Of a DNA stretch of 64,000 bases, positions 51,223-61,067 are shown one piece after another. The notes below the pieces were generated by a model. It ran no database searches and was not told the origin of the DNA. It saw only the letters and a program-made list of their open reading frames with translations. Source of the stretch: Gemmatimonadota bacterium. Its GTDB lineage: Bacteria; Gemmatimonadota; Gemmatimonadetes; Longimicrobiales; Gaopeijiaceae. The stretch's first letter is position 1. Each line of letters begins with the position of its first letter. The stretch covers positions 179,725-243,724 of the forward strand of contig JACZXQ010000002.1 of the NCBI GenBank assembly GCA_022571515.1. Reading direction: 5' to 3'. A program made the translations under genes and the position numbers.

Positions 51223-51444
51223 ATGGCTCGTGTATGCTACGTGTGCGGCAAGCGACCCCAGACGGGGAATAACGTGAGCCACGCGCACAACAAGACCAAG
51301 CGCCGGTGGCTGCCGAACTTGCAGACCGTGAGAATCGTGACGCCCGACGGCGACCGGAGGCGGGTGCGGGTGTGCACCTCGTGCATCTCGGCCGGCAAGA
51401 TCACAAAGGCTCCGCCGATCCAAAAGAGTGCGGAGACGGCGTAA
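51223..51444 (+). CDS. rpmB: Ribosomal protein L28 (zinc form)
   Basis: 73 residues: [33 protein letters not shown], and [10 protein letters not shown]. Two Cys pairs (5/8 and 51/54) make it the C+ form. It lies away from rpmG, with which it is often paired, between an unknown membrane protein and hemD. Confidence 0.97.
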   Translation: MARVCYVCGKRPQTGNNVSHAHNKTKRRWLPNLQTVRIVTPDGDRRRVRVCTSCISAGKITKAPPIQKSAETA

Positions 51445-51451
51445 CCCGCAC

Positions 51452-52246
51452 ATGGAGCGGCCTCTCACGGGTCGCACCGTAGTCGTCACACGCGCGCGGC
51501 ACCAGGCGGTCGAAATGACCGAGATACTGGAAGCCTCGGGCGCCACCGCCATCTCCTTTCCCACCATAAGCATCGAACCGCCCTCCGATCCCGAGGCCCT
51601 GCGCCAGGCCCTGCGCTCGGACTCGTACGACTGGGTGGTTCTTACCTCCACGAACGCCGTGATGGCTCTGGAAGCCGCGCGGCGTGAGCTCGGCACGGAT
51701 GAGAGTCCGTGGCCGGAGTCGGGGATCCGCTTCTGCGCGGTCGGACCGAGCACGGCGGCTGCGCTCGAGGCAGCGGGCCTGACGCCCGATATCGTACCGA
51801 GCGAGTATGTCGGCGAGTCGGTGCTCGACGCGTTGCTGGAGGCTGACGGGAATCTCGATCGCCGACGAATCCTGATTCCGCGTGCCGCCGAGGCACGGGA
51901 CGTCATACCGGACGGTCTGAGGGCAGCGGGTGCCGTCGTCGACGTCGTCGAAGCGTACCGGACGGTGCCCGTGAAGGCCGATGACGAAGCCACGCGGCGG
52001 CTTGCCGGCCGGCTTGCAGCCGGGGAGGTAGATATGGTGACGTTTACGTCTTCCTCGACGGTGCTGGCCTTCCGTGCCATGTTTGGGAGCGAGCTGGGGG
52101 GCTCCCTGGTCGCGACCATCGGTCCGGCCACATCGGCAACCGCTCGGGAGTCGGGGTACGAAGTAGCTGTCGAGGCGGAGGAGTACACGACCTCCGGCCT
52201 CGTGCGAGCCCTGGAGTCATACTACGCGGAGGACGCCACGGAATGA
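51452..52246 (+). CDS. hemD: Uroporphyrinogen-III synthase
   Basis: Closes hydroxymethylbilane into uroporphyrinogen III, with inversion of ring D. 264 residues: TGRTVVVTRARHQAVEMTEI, WVVLTSTNAV, RFCAVGPSTAAALEAAG, and the second-domain VTFTSSSTVLAF and ATIGPATSATARESGYEV. HemD is poorly conserved, but these paired motifs are typical. Start ATG 51452 is eight bases after rpmB. No other haem genes are in the window. The 3' end overlaps the next gene (ATGA). Confidence 0.92.
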   Translation: MERPLTGRTVVVTRARHQAVEMTEILEASGATAISFPTISIEPPSDPEALRQALRSDSYDWVVLTSTNAVMALEAARRELGTDESPWPESGIRFCAVGPSTAAALEAAGLTPDIVPSEYVGESVLDALLEADGNLDRRRILIPRAAEARDVIPDGLRAAGAVVDVVEAYRTVPVKADDEATRRLAGRLAAGEVDMVTFTSSSTVLAFRAMFGSELGGSLVATIGPATSATARESGYEVAVEAEEYTTSGLVRALESYYAEDATE

Positions 52247-53589
52247 CGCCCGATCACGCCGCGGAGGTGAGGTCGTCGATTCCCGTTCCAGTTCACGATC
52301 CGAAGTACCTTCGGGTCGCAGTGTTCGTCTACCTCGCCGTCCTTCCGCTGGGCCATCTGGTAACCTTCTGGGTTTGGGGAGCCAGGGCGACGCTCGCCGA
52401 CCCTGCGTTGCTCATGTTGCTGGCCGTCGCCCTGTTCGAGTTGGGCCGGTTGGGCCCGGCGGCCCTCAAGCATCCATCGCCCCTGCCTCCACCGAGAATG
52501 ACCGTGGTGTTCCACGCCGTGGCGTTGTTGCTGGTGGGCTTCGGTGTCTGGGCCGCCGTTACGGCCGTGTGGGGCGCCAACCCGGAGTACGCCCAGGCCA
52601 AGGGCGCTGCGTACCTCGCCTTGGCCCTGGGAGCCGTCGCGATCCTCTGGTGTGGCGCCGATTGGCGAAAAGCCGCTGACGCCTGGCTGGTCGGCACGCT
52701 GCTCAGCCTGCTCGTGTTGTGGATTCCCACTTTCGTGGGGCCGGAGGTGCTCAGCACCCGCGTGATCCATATGGGGTTCGTGGTGGGAGGGCTTCCGATC
52801 CCGCGGGTACAAGGCCCGTTCTTCCACCCGAACATGTTCGGCGACTACCTGGTCGTCTCCGGTGCGCTGCTATGGGCCCGATGGGACGATCTGCGTCACG
52901 ACTGGACCTGGCTGCCCCTGGCGGGGGCCTTCCTGCTGGTGGTTACCCTGGGCCTCACCGTGTCGACCGCCTGGCTCGGCGCCGGCGTGTTGCTCGCGAT
53001 GATGGGCGTGGCGCAGATCCGTGGAAGCCGTAAGACCGGCGCGCACCTCGAGGCCCTCCCGGCGGCCCTCATCGCGGCGGGGGTCCTGCTCTTCGTCACG
53101 ACGCTCATGGTGGTGATTCTCCCCCTGGACATCATGCTGGGGGATGGTCGCCTGGTCACCGGAGGCTTCCGCTTGGGTCTCTGGGAGTCGATTCTGCCGG
53201 TCATCGCGGGCTCACCGCTCGCGGGTGTCGGCGCGTCCCCTTGGTTGGGGGCCGCGGTGGATCCGATGGCGGTGGGGGGCGGCCTCGCATACTGGGACGC
53301 CCACAACATCTACCTCAGCGTGCTGGCCCAGTTCGGAGTCGCCGGGCTGACCCTGCTCACCGCGGCGATCGGGCTGCTGGTTCGTGAAGTCTTCCGACAG
53401 GGCGCGACGCGAGCGAGGATCGCACTCCTCACCGCGCTCTTGGCGGTCTCCGCACACGGGATCGCCATCGCCAGCGAGGACTTCCGACACCTGTGGGCTC
53501 TGCTCGGACTGGTCGGGCTCGCGGGCCTGCCCAGACCACCGGAAATGGCGGTACGAGCCGAGCAGCGGCACGAGGAAACGGTTGTCTAA
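52243..53589 (+). CDS. O-antigen ligase/polymerase-like membrane protein
   Basis: 448 residues with about ten to twelve membrane helices. A large periplasmic loop carries AGVGASPWLGAAVD and the HNIYLSVLAQFGVAGLTL motif typical of the Wzy_C/WaaL superfamily, where the His is functionally important. Probably ligates or polymerises surface polysaccharide. It overlaps hemD at the start and the next gene by 8 bp, and opens the polysaccharide locus. Confidence 0.85.
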   Translation: MTPDHAAEVRSSIPVPVHDPKYLRVAVFVYLAVLPLGHLVTFWVWGARATLADPALLMLLAVALFELGRLGPAALKHPSPLPPPRMTVVFHAVALLLVGFGVWAAVTAVWGANPEYAQAKGAAYLALALGAVAILWCGADWRKAADAWLVGTLLSLLVLWIPTFVGPEVLSTRVIHMGFVVGGLPIPRVQGPFFHPNMFGDYLVVSGALLWARWDDLRHDWTWLPLAGAFLLVVTLGLTVSTAWLGAGVLLAMMGVAQIRGSRKTGAHLEALPAALIAAGVLLFVTTLMVVILPLDIMLGDGRLVTGGFRLGLWESILPVIAGSPLAGVGASPWLGAAVDPMAVGGGLAYWDAHNIYLSVLAQFGVAGLTLLTAAIGLLVREVFRQGATRARIALLTALLAVSAHGIAIASEDFRHLWALLGLVGLAGLPRPPEMAVRAEQRHEETVV

Positions 53590-54937
53590 GAACGCCCCAC
53601 TGGCGGTGGCCGTCCTCGCGGCTGTGATCGTTGCCATCGTTCTCGGCGCCAAGATGATCGAGTCGCCCGAGGCGGTTATCCCCATGACCATCGAGTTCCT
53701 TCTCCTCCTGGGGTTCACGCTCCTGCTTCTTCGCCGAGAGCCCGACCGCGCGGCGCGCGGCTGGCTGACAAAGTTGGTCATGGGCGCGCTGCTGCTACGC
53801 CTCGCAGCCGTGTTCGTCGTTCACTATGTGGCGCCCAGCCCGTATTTCTTCGCTCTTGACATGATCCAATACGAGCGAGAGGGCCAAATGCTCAGCCTCC
53901 ATTGGCAGGGTCTCGGTCCCGAACCCACGCTCCAGTCCGCCAGCCAGGTCGCCTACCCCTACATCAACGCCTTCTTCCATTACCTCCTGGGGGCGTCGAC
54001 GATGGGCACGGTCGTGCTGAACATGTTCGCCGGCACGTGGACCGCACTGCTGACGTTCATGATCGGCCGGGAGATGCTGAACGAGCGTGTGGGCAAGGTG
54101 GCGGCCGTGTTGGTCGCCGTATATCCGTCTCTGATCTTGTGGTCGGTATTGAACATTCGAGATGCTCTCACGACCTGTATCGTGGCGTTCATCGTGCTCG
54201 TGGCCGTCCGTAGCCCCAAGCGGCGTGTAAGGAGCCTGATCGTGCTGGCAGGCGCCCTCGTCGTGCTCAGCACCTTCCGCGACTACATGGGAATCCTGCT
54301 GCTTGCCGGTATCGGCATGGGCTCCATCGCCGCGGTGAGGCGCGGGCGGGTCGGCACTACGATGGTCGTGGGCACGGCACTAACGCTGGTGGTGGTCCTC
54401 ATGGCTGTGCGTTTCGGCATGTTCTCGGTCGAGGTGATCCAGGACCCCCTCGCCACGGCGGCCCAGTTGCGCACGGGGCTCCAGCAGGGGGCCGGCTCGG
54501 TCTTCGGCGCCGGTGCGGATACCGGGACCATCGGTGGCGCTATACGCTATCTCCCCATGGGCCTCGCGTTCTTCCTGTTCGCACCGTTCCCTTGGGCGAT
54601 CACGAGCACACTCCAGCTCGTGACGCTTCCCGAAGTCTTCCTCTGGTACTCCCTGATGCCGTTCACGGTGATGGGCTTTCGGTCCGTCATGGGTTCGAAG
54701 AACCGGCAGAGCCTGGTGGTCATCAGCGTTCTGATGGTGATCCTCGTGACGTATGCCCTGGTCGAGGGCAACTTCGGCACCGCTTACCGTCACCGGGCGC
54801 AGGTCATGCCCCTGTTCTTCATCTTCACGGCGGCGGGCGCGGTGCGGTACAGGCTCCGGCGCGAGGCCAGGCGAACCGCGAGGATGCGTGTTCCACCTAC
54901 GGGCGGCCCCGGCGTGCGAGGCCGGCTGGCTCGCTGA
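53582..54937 (+). CDS. GT-C-like polytopic membrane protein (ArnT/PMT family resemblance)
   Basis: About 451 residues, some eleven membrane helices. The first periplasmic loop has an acidic FFALDMIQYEREGQML, placed as the catalytic Asp/Glu of lipid-sugar-dependent GT-C glycosyltransferases; WSVLNIRDALTTCIVAF and EGNFGTAYRHRAQVMPLFFI are also seen. A TTG start at 53582, six bases after GAGG and overlapping the ligase stop, is the best supported. The donor is presumably a polyprenyl-linked sugar. Confidence 0.65.
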   Translation: MSKNAPLAVAVLAAVIVAIVLGAKMIESPEAVIPMTIEFLLLLGFTLLLLRREPDRAARGWLTKLVMGALLLRLAAVFVVHYVAPSPYFFALDMIQYEREGQMLSLHWQGLGPEPTLQSASQVAYPYINAFFHYLLGASTMGTVVLNMFAGTWTALLTFMIGREMLNERVGKVAAVLVAVYPSLILWSVLNIRDALTTCIVAFIVLVAVRSPKRRVRSLIVLAGALVVLSTFRDYMGILLLAGIGMGSIAAVRRGRVGTTMVVGTALTLVVVLMAVRFGMFSVEVIQDPLATAAQLRTGLQQGAGSVFGAGADTGTIGGAIRYLPMGLAFFLFAPFPWAITSTLQLVTLPEVFLWYSLMPFTVMGFRSVMGSKNRQSLVVISVLMVILVTYALVEGNFGTAYRHRAQVMPLFFIFTAAGAVRYRLRREARRTARMRVPPTGGPGVRGRLAR

Positions 54938-54958
54938 CCGAGATCAGGAGCCTCTAGC

Positions 54959-56827
54959 GTGTGCGGCATCGCCGGAGTGGTGGCGCTAGGGGAGGGCGAC
55001 CCCCGTGTCTCCGAGGCCACTGCGCTCCGGATGGCCGCTCGCCTGAGGCACCGCGGGCCGGATGGCGTGCGCGCGTTCCACGAGGGCCGCTGCGCGCTGG
55101 GCCACAGCCGCCTCGAGGTCATCGACCTGGAGACGGGCGATCAGCCCATGGCCAACGAGGACGGCTCCCTCCACGTCGTGTTCAACGGTGAGATCTACAA
55201 CTTCCAGGAGTTGCGGCGCGAGCTACAGAGTGCGGGCCATGAGTTTCGCACACGCAGCGACACCGAGGTCATCCTCCACGGCTACGAGGAGTGGGGCCGG
55301 GCGGTCGTCGAGCGCCTGGACGGGATGTTCGCGTTCGGGCTCTGGGACGGGCCGCACCAGCGTCTACTGCTGGCTCGTGACCGGGCGGGCAAGAAGCCCC
55401 TGTTCGTATACCGGGACCAGCGCGTGTTGGCCTTCGGGTCCGAGATCAAGGCGATCTTCGAGGTCGAAGGACTGGACGGCGATCTCCGGCCCCAGGCCTT
55501 TCCGCTCTACCTGGCGTACGGTTACGTGCCGGCGCCGGCGACGTTCTACAGGCGAGTGCACAAGCTGCCGCCGGCCACCACGCTGGTGCTCGAGCGCGAC
55601 GCCGAGCCCCGTGAGGCCAGGTACTGGAAGCTCGACTTCGCGCCCGTGTCGATCGGGCGCACGGAGGCCGAGGGGCGCGTGCGTGACCTGATGCGCGAGG
55701 CCGTCCAGCGGCGGCTCATCGCGGACGTGCCGCTGGGCGCGTTTCTGTCGGGCGGCGTCGACTCGACCATCGTGGTCGGCCTGATGTCGGAGATGATGGA
55801 TGAGCCCGTGCGCACGTTCTCGATCGGGTTCGAGGACGATCCCGCCTACGACGAGACCCACTTCGCTCGCATTGCCTCCAACCGCTTCGGCACCGATCAC
55901 ACGGAGTTCAAGGTGCCCGCGCAGTCCGTGGACCTGGTCGGCCGGTTGGTGGAGCACTACGACGAGCCGTTCGGCGACTCGTCGGCGATCCCCACCTATA
56001 TCGTTTCGCAGCTCACCCGGGAGCACGTGACGGTGTCGCTGACGGGAGACGGTGGCGATGAGATGTTTGCCGGATACGCCCGCTTTCGGGGAGCCCAGAT
56101 CGCCGAGGGTATGCCGGGATGGGTGGTGGGCATGGGCAACACGATCGGCCAAAGGCTTCCGCACAATCCGAACTTTCGGAGTTTTTCGCGGCGGTTCACC
56201 CGGTTCTTCGCCGCCGCGTCCATGTCCACCGAGGAGCGCACGCTGCGCTGGATCGGGTTCTTCGCGGACCGTCTCGATGAGATGCTGCGGCCGGAAGTGA
56301 GCGAACTCCTCACCCGCGACGAGATCTCCCGCAGCTTTCGCGAGCCCTTGGAGGGCAGGGAGGCGCTGTCGCCGTTGGCCCGAGCGCTGGCGATCAACTT
56401 CGAGACGTACCTCCCGGAGGATCTCCTGGTGAAGACCGACCGGTGCAGCATGGCGCACGGGTTGGAACTGCGCTCACCGTTCCTGGACACGGCCCTCATG
56501 GAGTTCGCGGCCGCACTTCCGGACGGCCACAAGATCCGGGGGCGCCACATGAAGGCCGTGCTCAAGACGGCGTTCCGTGACCTGTTGCCCGACGAGATCC
56601 ATTCGCGGCCCAAGATGGGGTTCGGCATTCCGTTGCCTACCTGGTTCAGGCAGCAGTGGCGGCCGTTGCTCGAGGAGCGGGTACTGGCGGACGACGCACG
56701 CATCTGGGAGTGGATCCGTCCCGAGCCCGTGCGGGCGATGGCGCGGGAGCACCTGGAGGGCAGGGCCGACTTCGGGCACCAGTTGTGGGCGCTGCTGACG
56801 TTGGAGGAGTGGTTGAGGAGGCGGTAG
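54959..56827 (+). CDS. asnB: Asparagine synthase (glutamine-hydrolysing)-type amidotransferase
   Basis: 622 residues. The Ntn glutaminase domain begins with the catalytic Cys2 (MCGIAGV; GTG start) and has RHRGPDG and VVFNGEIYNFQELR; the synthetase domain has the PP-loop SGGVDST (about 263-269) and EDLLVKTDRCSMAHGLELRSP. Shine-Dalgarno AGGAG is eight bases upstream. Either true AsnB or, given its place among glycosyltransferases, an amidotransferase that decorates a polysaccharide or its anchor protein; sequence alone does not separate these. Confidence 0.92.
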   Translation: MCGIAGVVALGEGDPRVSEATALRMAARLRHRGPDGVRAFHEGRCALGHSRLEVIDLETGDQPMANEDGSLHVVFNGEIYNFQELRRELQSAGHEFRTRSDTEVILHGYEEWGRAVVERLDGMFAFGLWDGPHQRLLLARDRAGKKPLFVYRDQRVLAFGSEIKAIFEVEGLDGDLRPQAFPLYLAYGYVPAPATFYRRVHKLPPATTLVLERDAEPREARYWKLDFAPVSIGRTEAEGRVRDLMREAVQRRLIADVPLGAFLSGGVDSTIVVGLMSEMMDEPVRTFSIGFEDDPAYDETHFARIASNRFGTDHTEFKVPAQSVDLVGRLVEHYDEPFGDSSAIPTYIVSQLTREHVTVSLTGDGGDEMFAGYARFRGAQIAEGMPGWVVGMGNTIGQRLPHNPNFRSFSRRFTRFFAAASMSTEERTLRWIGFFADRLDEMLRPEVSELLTRDEISRSFREPLEGREALSPLARALAINFETYLPEDLLVKTDRCSMAHGLELRSPFLDTALMEFAAALPDGHKIRGRHMKAVLKTAFRDLLPDEIHSRPKMGFGIPLPTWFRQQWRPLLEERVLADDARIWEWIRPEPVRAMAREHLEGRADFGHQLWALLTLEEWLRRR

Positions 56828-56847
56828 CAGGTCGGTGACGACGCCTG

Positions 56848-57759
56848 TCAGGGTGCCTCTTTTGGGACGAAGACCAGGTTGAGGTAGGGGTAGAGCGCTT
56901 GGATGGGCGCGTCGCGTGGAGTCGTCCACTCGATCCCGGTCGCGATTCCCCGCCACACCAGCCGTTTCAAGCGGCTCTGGCTGACCTCATGGTAGGTGCT
57001 CAAGGGCCTTTGAGCCGGGGAGTCGGCGGGCGGGAAGATCACCGAGTCCGGCGGCACCTCCAAGCGGAATCCGGCTCGCGCGAAGAGTCCCTTGATCTGC
57101 TTGAACGACCGGTACCACACATCCCACGAGCCGTCCCGCGAGATGCCATAGACGTACCGGCTGCCGCGCAGGCGCACGTACGCCTCCGCCATCGGTCTCG
57201 GCATCCAGGGCACGAACCGGAGCCCGGTGTGATCGTCGACGAGTTGGAGTCGGCTGGGCACCGTGATGAAGACCGCTCCCCGGCATACGCGAGCCAGCTC
57301 GGGGAGGATCATGTCCAGGACAGGGTTGGACAGGTGTTCCACCACCACATGCAGGTTGATCAGGTCGAACGAATCGTCAGCGAAGGGAAGGCCCGGTCCG
57401 CCCGTGCGAACGAACGTGCCGCTCGGGAGGTCGTTTTCCTCAGCCAGGATCTGTGCCAGGGCCAGGTGCTGGTGATGAACGTCGATCCCGTACGCGCGAT
57501 ACCCCAGCGCATTCATGAGCACCGTGAGTTCTCCCGTCCCGCAGCCGAAGTCGAGAATGCGCGGGGACGGTCCCGTTGAGTAGGCCTCGAGCATGTACGG
57601 CAACAGCCGACCCAACCACTCGACATAGGTCTGGTCGGCGATGCCAAGCTTCGCGAGGCGGTCGCGCTGGGCGGCCTCGAAGATGTGCGTGCCCGCCAGC
57701 GGTGAGAGATCCTCCTCGGCGGCCTCTACGAAGCGGGTCGCGCGCAGGCTCAGGGTCAC
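56848..57759 (-). CDS. SAM-dependent methyltransferase (class I)
   Basis: 303 residues. SAM-binding ILDFGCGTGELTVLM near residue 70, GIDVHHQH for the ribose-binding acidic position, and LPFADDSFDLINLHVVVEHL. Its GTG start overlaps the stop of the FkbM-type gene (GTGA), so it is the third gene of a minus-strand operon. Likely target is a sugar or lipid-linked glycan, inferred from context only. Confidence 0.87.
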   Translation of the reverse strand: MTLSLRATRFVEAAEEDLSPLAGTHIFEAAQRDRLAKLGIADQTYVEWLGRLLPYMLEAYSTGPSPRILDFGCGTGELTVLMNALGYRAYGIDVHHQHLALAQILAEENDLPSGTFVRTGGPGLPFADDSFDLINLHVVVEHLSNPVLDMILPELARVCRGAVFITVPSRLQLVDDHTGLRFVPWMPRPMAEAYVRLRGSRYVYGISRDGSWDVWYRSFKQIKGLFARAGFRLEVPPDSVIFPPADSPAQRPLSTYHEVSQSRLKRLVWRGIATGIEWTTPRDAPIQALYPYLNLVFVPKEAP

Positions 57760-58667
57760 GACCGGGTTGCCCTCTTCAACAGAAGATTGACGAAGTCCTT
57801 GCCGGACCCACCCGCCGCCTCGCGCGCCACTTCCCCTGAGTCACGGGGGTCCTCCGCTCCTTCCGGCGAAACGAGACGGTAACCCAGGTCCGACAGCTCG
57901 CGAAGCAGTCGCTCCGGATCGGTTCCGGCGTTGCACAGACCCTCCGGCCAGAACTCCATCAGCAGTGTCGGCGTGCCACGCTGTAGGAATTCCTTCCCGC
58001 CGCGGACGACGTGCCCCTCAAAGCCCTGCGCGTCCATCTTGATGAAGTCCGCCACCACGTCCTTTCCTCCGAAATACCCATCCATCGTGTGGGTCTCAAT
58101 CTGAACCGAGCCCTGCGACTGCGTGGTGATGTTGTCCTCGAGTAGGGTATGCCCGCCAGCGTTCCAACGATCTCGATACAGCGTCGCGGTGCCCTCTCGG
58201 TCCGACAGCGCGGCCGCCACGGCGACCGTGTTGCTGACGTGGTTCGCCTCCAAGTTGGTTGAGAGAAGCGCGTACGTGCCTGGCTCCGGCTCAAAGGCGT
58301 AGACCCGGCCTTCGGGCCCAACCAGCCTGGCGCAAAGCACCGTGTAGATCCCAATGTTCGCGCCGATATCCAAGACCGTCATCCCCGGCCGGACCAGCGA
58401 CATGATCAGGTCGTATTCTTCTGGATCGTGCGTACCGTAGGCTACCAGGGCGGGATAGATGATCTCGTCGTGCCCGTCGACACATAGGTCGACCCCACGC
58501 ACCGTGATCCGGCGGATGCCTTCGGGTTTCACAATTCGGTAAAATATCCAGAGCAACTTCGCCAGCCCCGGAATGCGCGGACCCGACGCCTGCTGGCGGT
58601 CCATCGCCCGCTTGGCGAGCGCGAAGAGTCTACGCCGCAATCCAGAGATGGGTCTGGCTTCGATCAT
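57756..58667 (-). CDS. FkbM family methyltransferase
   Basis: About 303 residues. TVLDIGANIGIYTVLCARLV for SAM binding, YAFEPEPGTYALL, and DFIKMDAQGFEGHVVRGG are FkbM signatures; these enzymes O-methylate sugars and polyketides. The start ATG 58667 (MIEARPISG) overlaps the stop of the upstream glycosyltransferase (ATGA); a longer in-frame reading is ruled out by that neighbour. Confidence 0.9.
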   Translation of the reverse strand: MIEARPISGLRRRLFALAKRAMDRQQASGPRIPGLAKLLWIFYRIVKPEGIRRITVRGVDLCVDGHDEIIYPALVAYGTHDPEEYDLIMSLVRPGMTVLDIGANIGIYTVLCARLVGPEGRVYAFEPEPGTYALLSTNLEANHVSNTVAVAAALSDREGTATLYRDRWNAGGHTLLEDNITTQSQGSVQIETHTMDGYFGGKDVVADFIKMDAQGFEGHVVRGGKEFLQRGTPTLLMEFWPEGLCNAGTDPERLLRELSDLGYRLVSPEGAEDPRDSGEVAREAAGGSGKDFVNLLLKRATRS

Positions 58668-59701
58668 CCGGAACACACGGCCTCGAAGCGGTCGATGGCG
58701 CTGGGCCAGGAATACTGCCCGGCTGTGTCGCGTCCGGCGCGGATCAAGCGCTCGCATAACGCTCGGTCCGAGAGGATCCGGGCGATCCCCCGCTGTAGGG
58801 CCGGAGAGTCGGCGACCGGCGCGGTGAGACAGTTCAGACCGTCCCTCGCGTAGGCCTCGCAGCCGCCATGCAGAGTCGTGACGACGGGCGTGCCCGAGGC
58901 CATGGCTTCGAGGGCGGGTAATCCCCAACCTTCAGCGTGACTTGCGCAAACGTACACCGCCGCCCGCCGGTACTGCTCCGCCACTTCCTCGTCGCTGAGG
59001 CCCACCAGACAGGTACCTCCTTCCGGAAGCTCGTCCTTGGGAGGTCTGCGGCACACGATGACGAAAGCGAGGTTTGGACGGGTCGATCGTAGCCCCTCCC
59101 AGGCAGTGACGAATTCCCGCCAACCCTTTCGTGGGATGGGATCTCCGACGAAGAGCAAAACCTCGGAGCGTTTCTTTGGTACTCCATCGAAGAAAAACAC
59201 CTCATCGACCCCCGAGTGGATGATCGTGACCTTTCCCGGATGTCGCTCCGCATGGAGGTGCTCGGCGCACAGCGTCGAGATCGTGATCACAGCGTCGCAA
59301 TAGCCTGCTCCGGCCTCCAGGAGCCAGACCTCCGTGGGCAGGTTGGCGAACATCTCGGCGTAGTCCTGCGCGAGCCAGACGGTTCGGCGCCCCGCGCGAA
59401 CCGCCTTCAGGAGGACGGCGAGCGGAAGGGTCGGAGTCCAGGTCGGGATGATTACTCCGGGGTCCTTCACTCGCCTCACCAGGGACCATCCCGCCCGCAC
59501 GTAGTCCGCCTTTGAGCGTGGAAAGGCGTCATGCCCCAAGGTGATCGTGTTCAGCCCTTCATAGAAGAGTGTAGACTTGGGTTCTCCGACCGACACCACC
59601 CGAACATCATGGCCTCTAGCGGCGAGGCCGCTCGCGTAGCGACCGATGACTCGATCCCCACCATAGGTGTCCAGGCAGGGCGAGATGAAGGTGGCTCTCA
59701 A
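58664..59701 (-). CDS. Glycosyltransferase, GT4 type
   Basis: 345 residues, GT-B fold. N-terminal MRATFISPCLDTYGGDRVIG loop; C-terminal LLFVGDPIPRKGWREF and the nucleotide-sugar site HAEGWGLPALEAMASGTPVV with the E-x7-E pattern. The start appears to be TTG 59701, as a stop lies upstream in frame; no good Shine-Dalgarno is seen. A short ORF (ATG near 59725) ends overlapping this TTG and may couple its translation. First gene of the minus-strand operon. Confidence 0.88.
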   Translation of the reverse strand: MRATFISPCLDTYGGDRVIGRYASGLAARGHDVRVVSVGEPKSTLFYEGLNTITLGHDAFPRSKADYVRAGWSLVRRVKDPGVIIPTWTPTLPLAVLLKAVRAGRRTVWLAQDYAEMFANLPTEVWLLEAGAGYCDAVITISTLCAEHLHAERHPGKVTIIHSGVDEVFFFDGVPKKRSEVLLFVGDPIPRKGWREFVTAWEGLRSTRPNLAFVIVCRRPPKDELPEGGTCLVGLSDEEVAEQYRRAAVYVCASHAEGWGLPALEAMASGTPVVTTLHGGCEAYARDGLNCLTAPVADSPALQRGIARILSDRALCERLIRAGRDTAGQYSWPSAIDRFEAVCSG

Positions 59702-59858
59702 CGATGGAAGGGGTTAAGTCTCATCAGGCACGGATTTGGGTTTCGGCTTCGAAACACGGTGTCACGCGAGCTCGAGGAAAGCCTTTGAGAACTTTCGCAC
59801 ATTTGTGCCGCAGTTCAAGGGCGTTGTGCTCCCCGGTGGAGAGCGGAGGCCAGTTGCC

Positions 59859-61067
59859 GTGAGCGGGAGCCGAGCGGAGGGCACCGCCCGGCTCCTCGTG
59901 CTTTCCTCCGGCTCCTGGGACGCATCGGTCATCGACCGAAACGCGTTCGATCGCCTCGAGGCCTCGCGCACCGTGGAGCACTTTCCCCACACAGACTATG
60001 TGTTTTTCCGGACTCCGGAGAGTTCCGTTCGTAAGTTGGAGAATGGACTCACGGTCTTCGAGGTGGCGGGGCGCGAACCCTCCGGCCCGTGGTCTCGGAT
60101 CAGGTGGATTCGGCGGCTAGGCCTGCTTCGGTCGGGCCTTCAGGAGATCGATGCGATCGCGCGCTCGAATCCGCCCTCGGCGGTGCTGTGTGTCGACCCG
60201 TTCCTCATGGGTCTCTTGGCCCTACGGTTGGCGAGGAAACACCGTGTGCCGATGGTTCTCAGCCTCGTGTCACACTACAGGGCATCCTTTCGGGCCGGTG
60301 GGGTGAAGCCCGTCGCGTTCCTTCCGGCCCGCGTTTCGTTCATGATCGAAGCCTGGGTCCTGCGGCGGGCGGATCTGGTGCTCGTGCACTGCGACTTCTA
60401 CCGTCGATACGCGATCGAACTCGGTGCGAGCCCGGAGCGGGTCCGCCCGTTCCCTTGCTACGCCGACGCGGCGTATTACGAGTCGGCCCCCGAGCCGGGC
60501 ATCTGGCAGCGGCTCGGCGTTGTGGACCCCTCGCCGCTGGTGTACGTGGGCCGGCTGAGTCCCGAGAAGTACAGCATAGACCTCATCCGCTGCTTCGCCC
60601 GGGTGCGCCAGGAGTTTCCGGAGCGGGAGTTGGTCGTGATTGGCGGCGCCGGACCGCTTCGAGACGAGGTGATTCGGGAGGCTGAGAGGCTCGGCGTCGC
60701 CGAGGGACTGAAGCTCGTCGAGAACCTCGGCTCGCAGGACATTTTCGCGACCATGGCTGGGGCAAGTGTGGTTCTGGCGCCCCACGCTGGTTATGCACTC
60801 CTGGAGAGCGCGCTCGCCGGAGCCCCGATCGTCGCCTACGACTTCGAGTGGCACCCCGAGATCGTCGATCACGGGGTTACGGGGCTCTTGGTACCGTACC
60901 GCGATTGGAAGGCGATGGCGGACGCAACCGTGAGCCTCCTACGAGATCCCGCGTGGGCGGAGGGGCTCGGTGCCGCCGCCCGCGAGCGCTGCCTGAGGGA
61001 GAACCGGAGAGAGCACACCTTGGCGGCTGTGGCCGAGAGCTACCGACTGGTGTTGGGCGTCACATGA
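59859..61067 (+). CDS. Glycosyltransferase, GT4 type
   Basis: About 402 residues. ARLLVLSSGSWDASVIDRNA start of the N-domain, VYVGRLSPEKYSIDLIRCF at the start of the C-domain, and APHAGYALLESALAGAPIV with the acid E position. GTG 59859 is proposed because CGGAGG lies nine bases upstream; an in-frame ATG at 59736 would add 41 residues that do not look like the family. Divergent from the GT4 on the other strand; overlaps the following GT2. Confidence 0.85.
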   Translation: MSGSRAEGTARLLVLSSGSWDASVIDRNAFDRLEASRTVEHFPHTDYVFFRTPESSVRKLENGLTVFEVAGREPSGPWSRIRWIRRLGLLRSGLQEIDAIARSNPPSAVLCVDPFLMGLLALRLARKHRVPMVLSLVSHYRASFRAGGVKPVAFLPARVSFMIEAWVLRRADLVLVHCDFYRRYAIELGASPERVRPFPCYADAAYYESAPEPGIWQRLGVVDPSPLVYVGRLSPEKYSIDLIRCFARVRQEFPERELVVIGGAGPLRDEVIREAERLGVAEGLKLVENLGSQDIFATMAGASVVLAPHAGYALLESALAGAPIVAYDFEWHPEIVDHGVTGLLVPYRDWKAMADATVSLLRDPAWAEGLGAAARERCLRENRREHTLAAVAESYRLVLGVT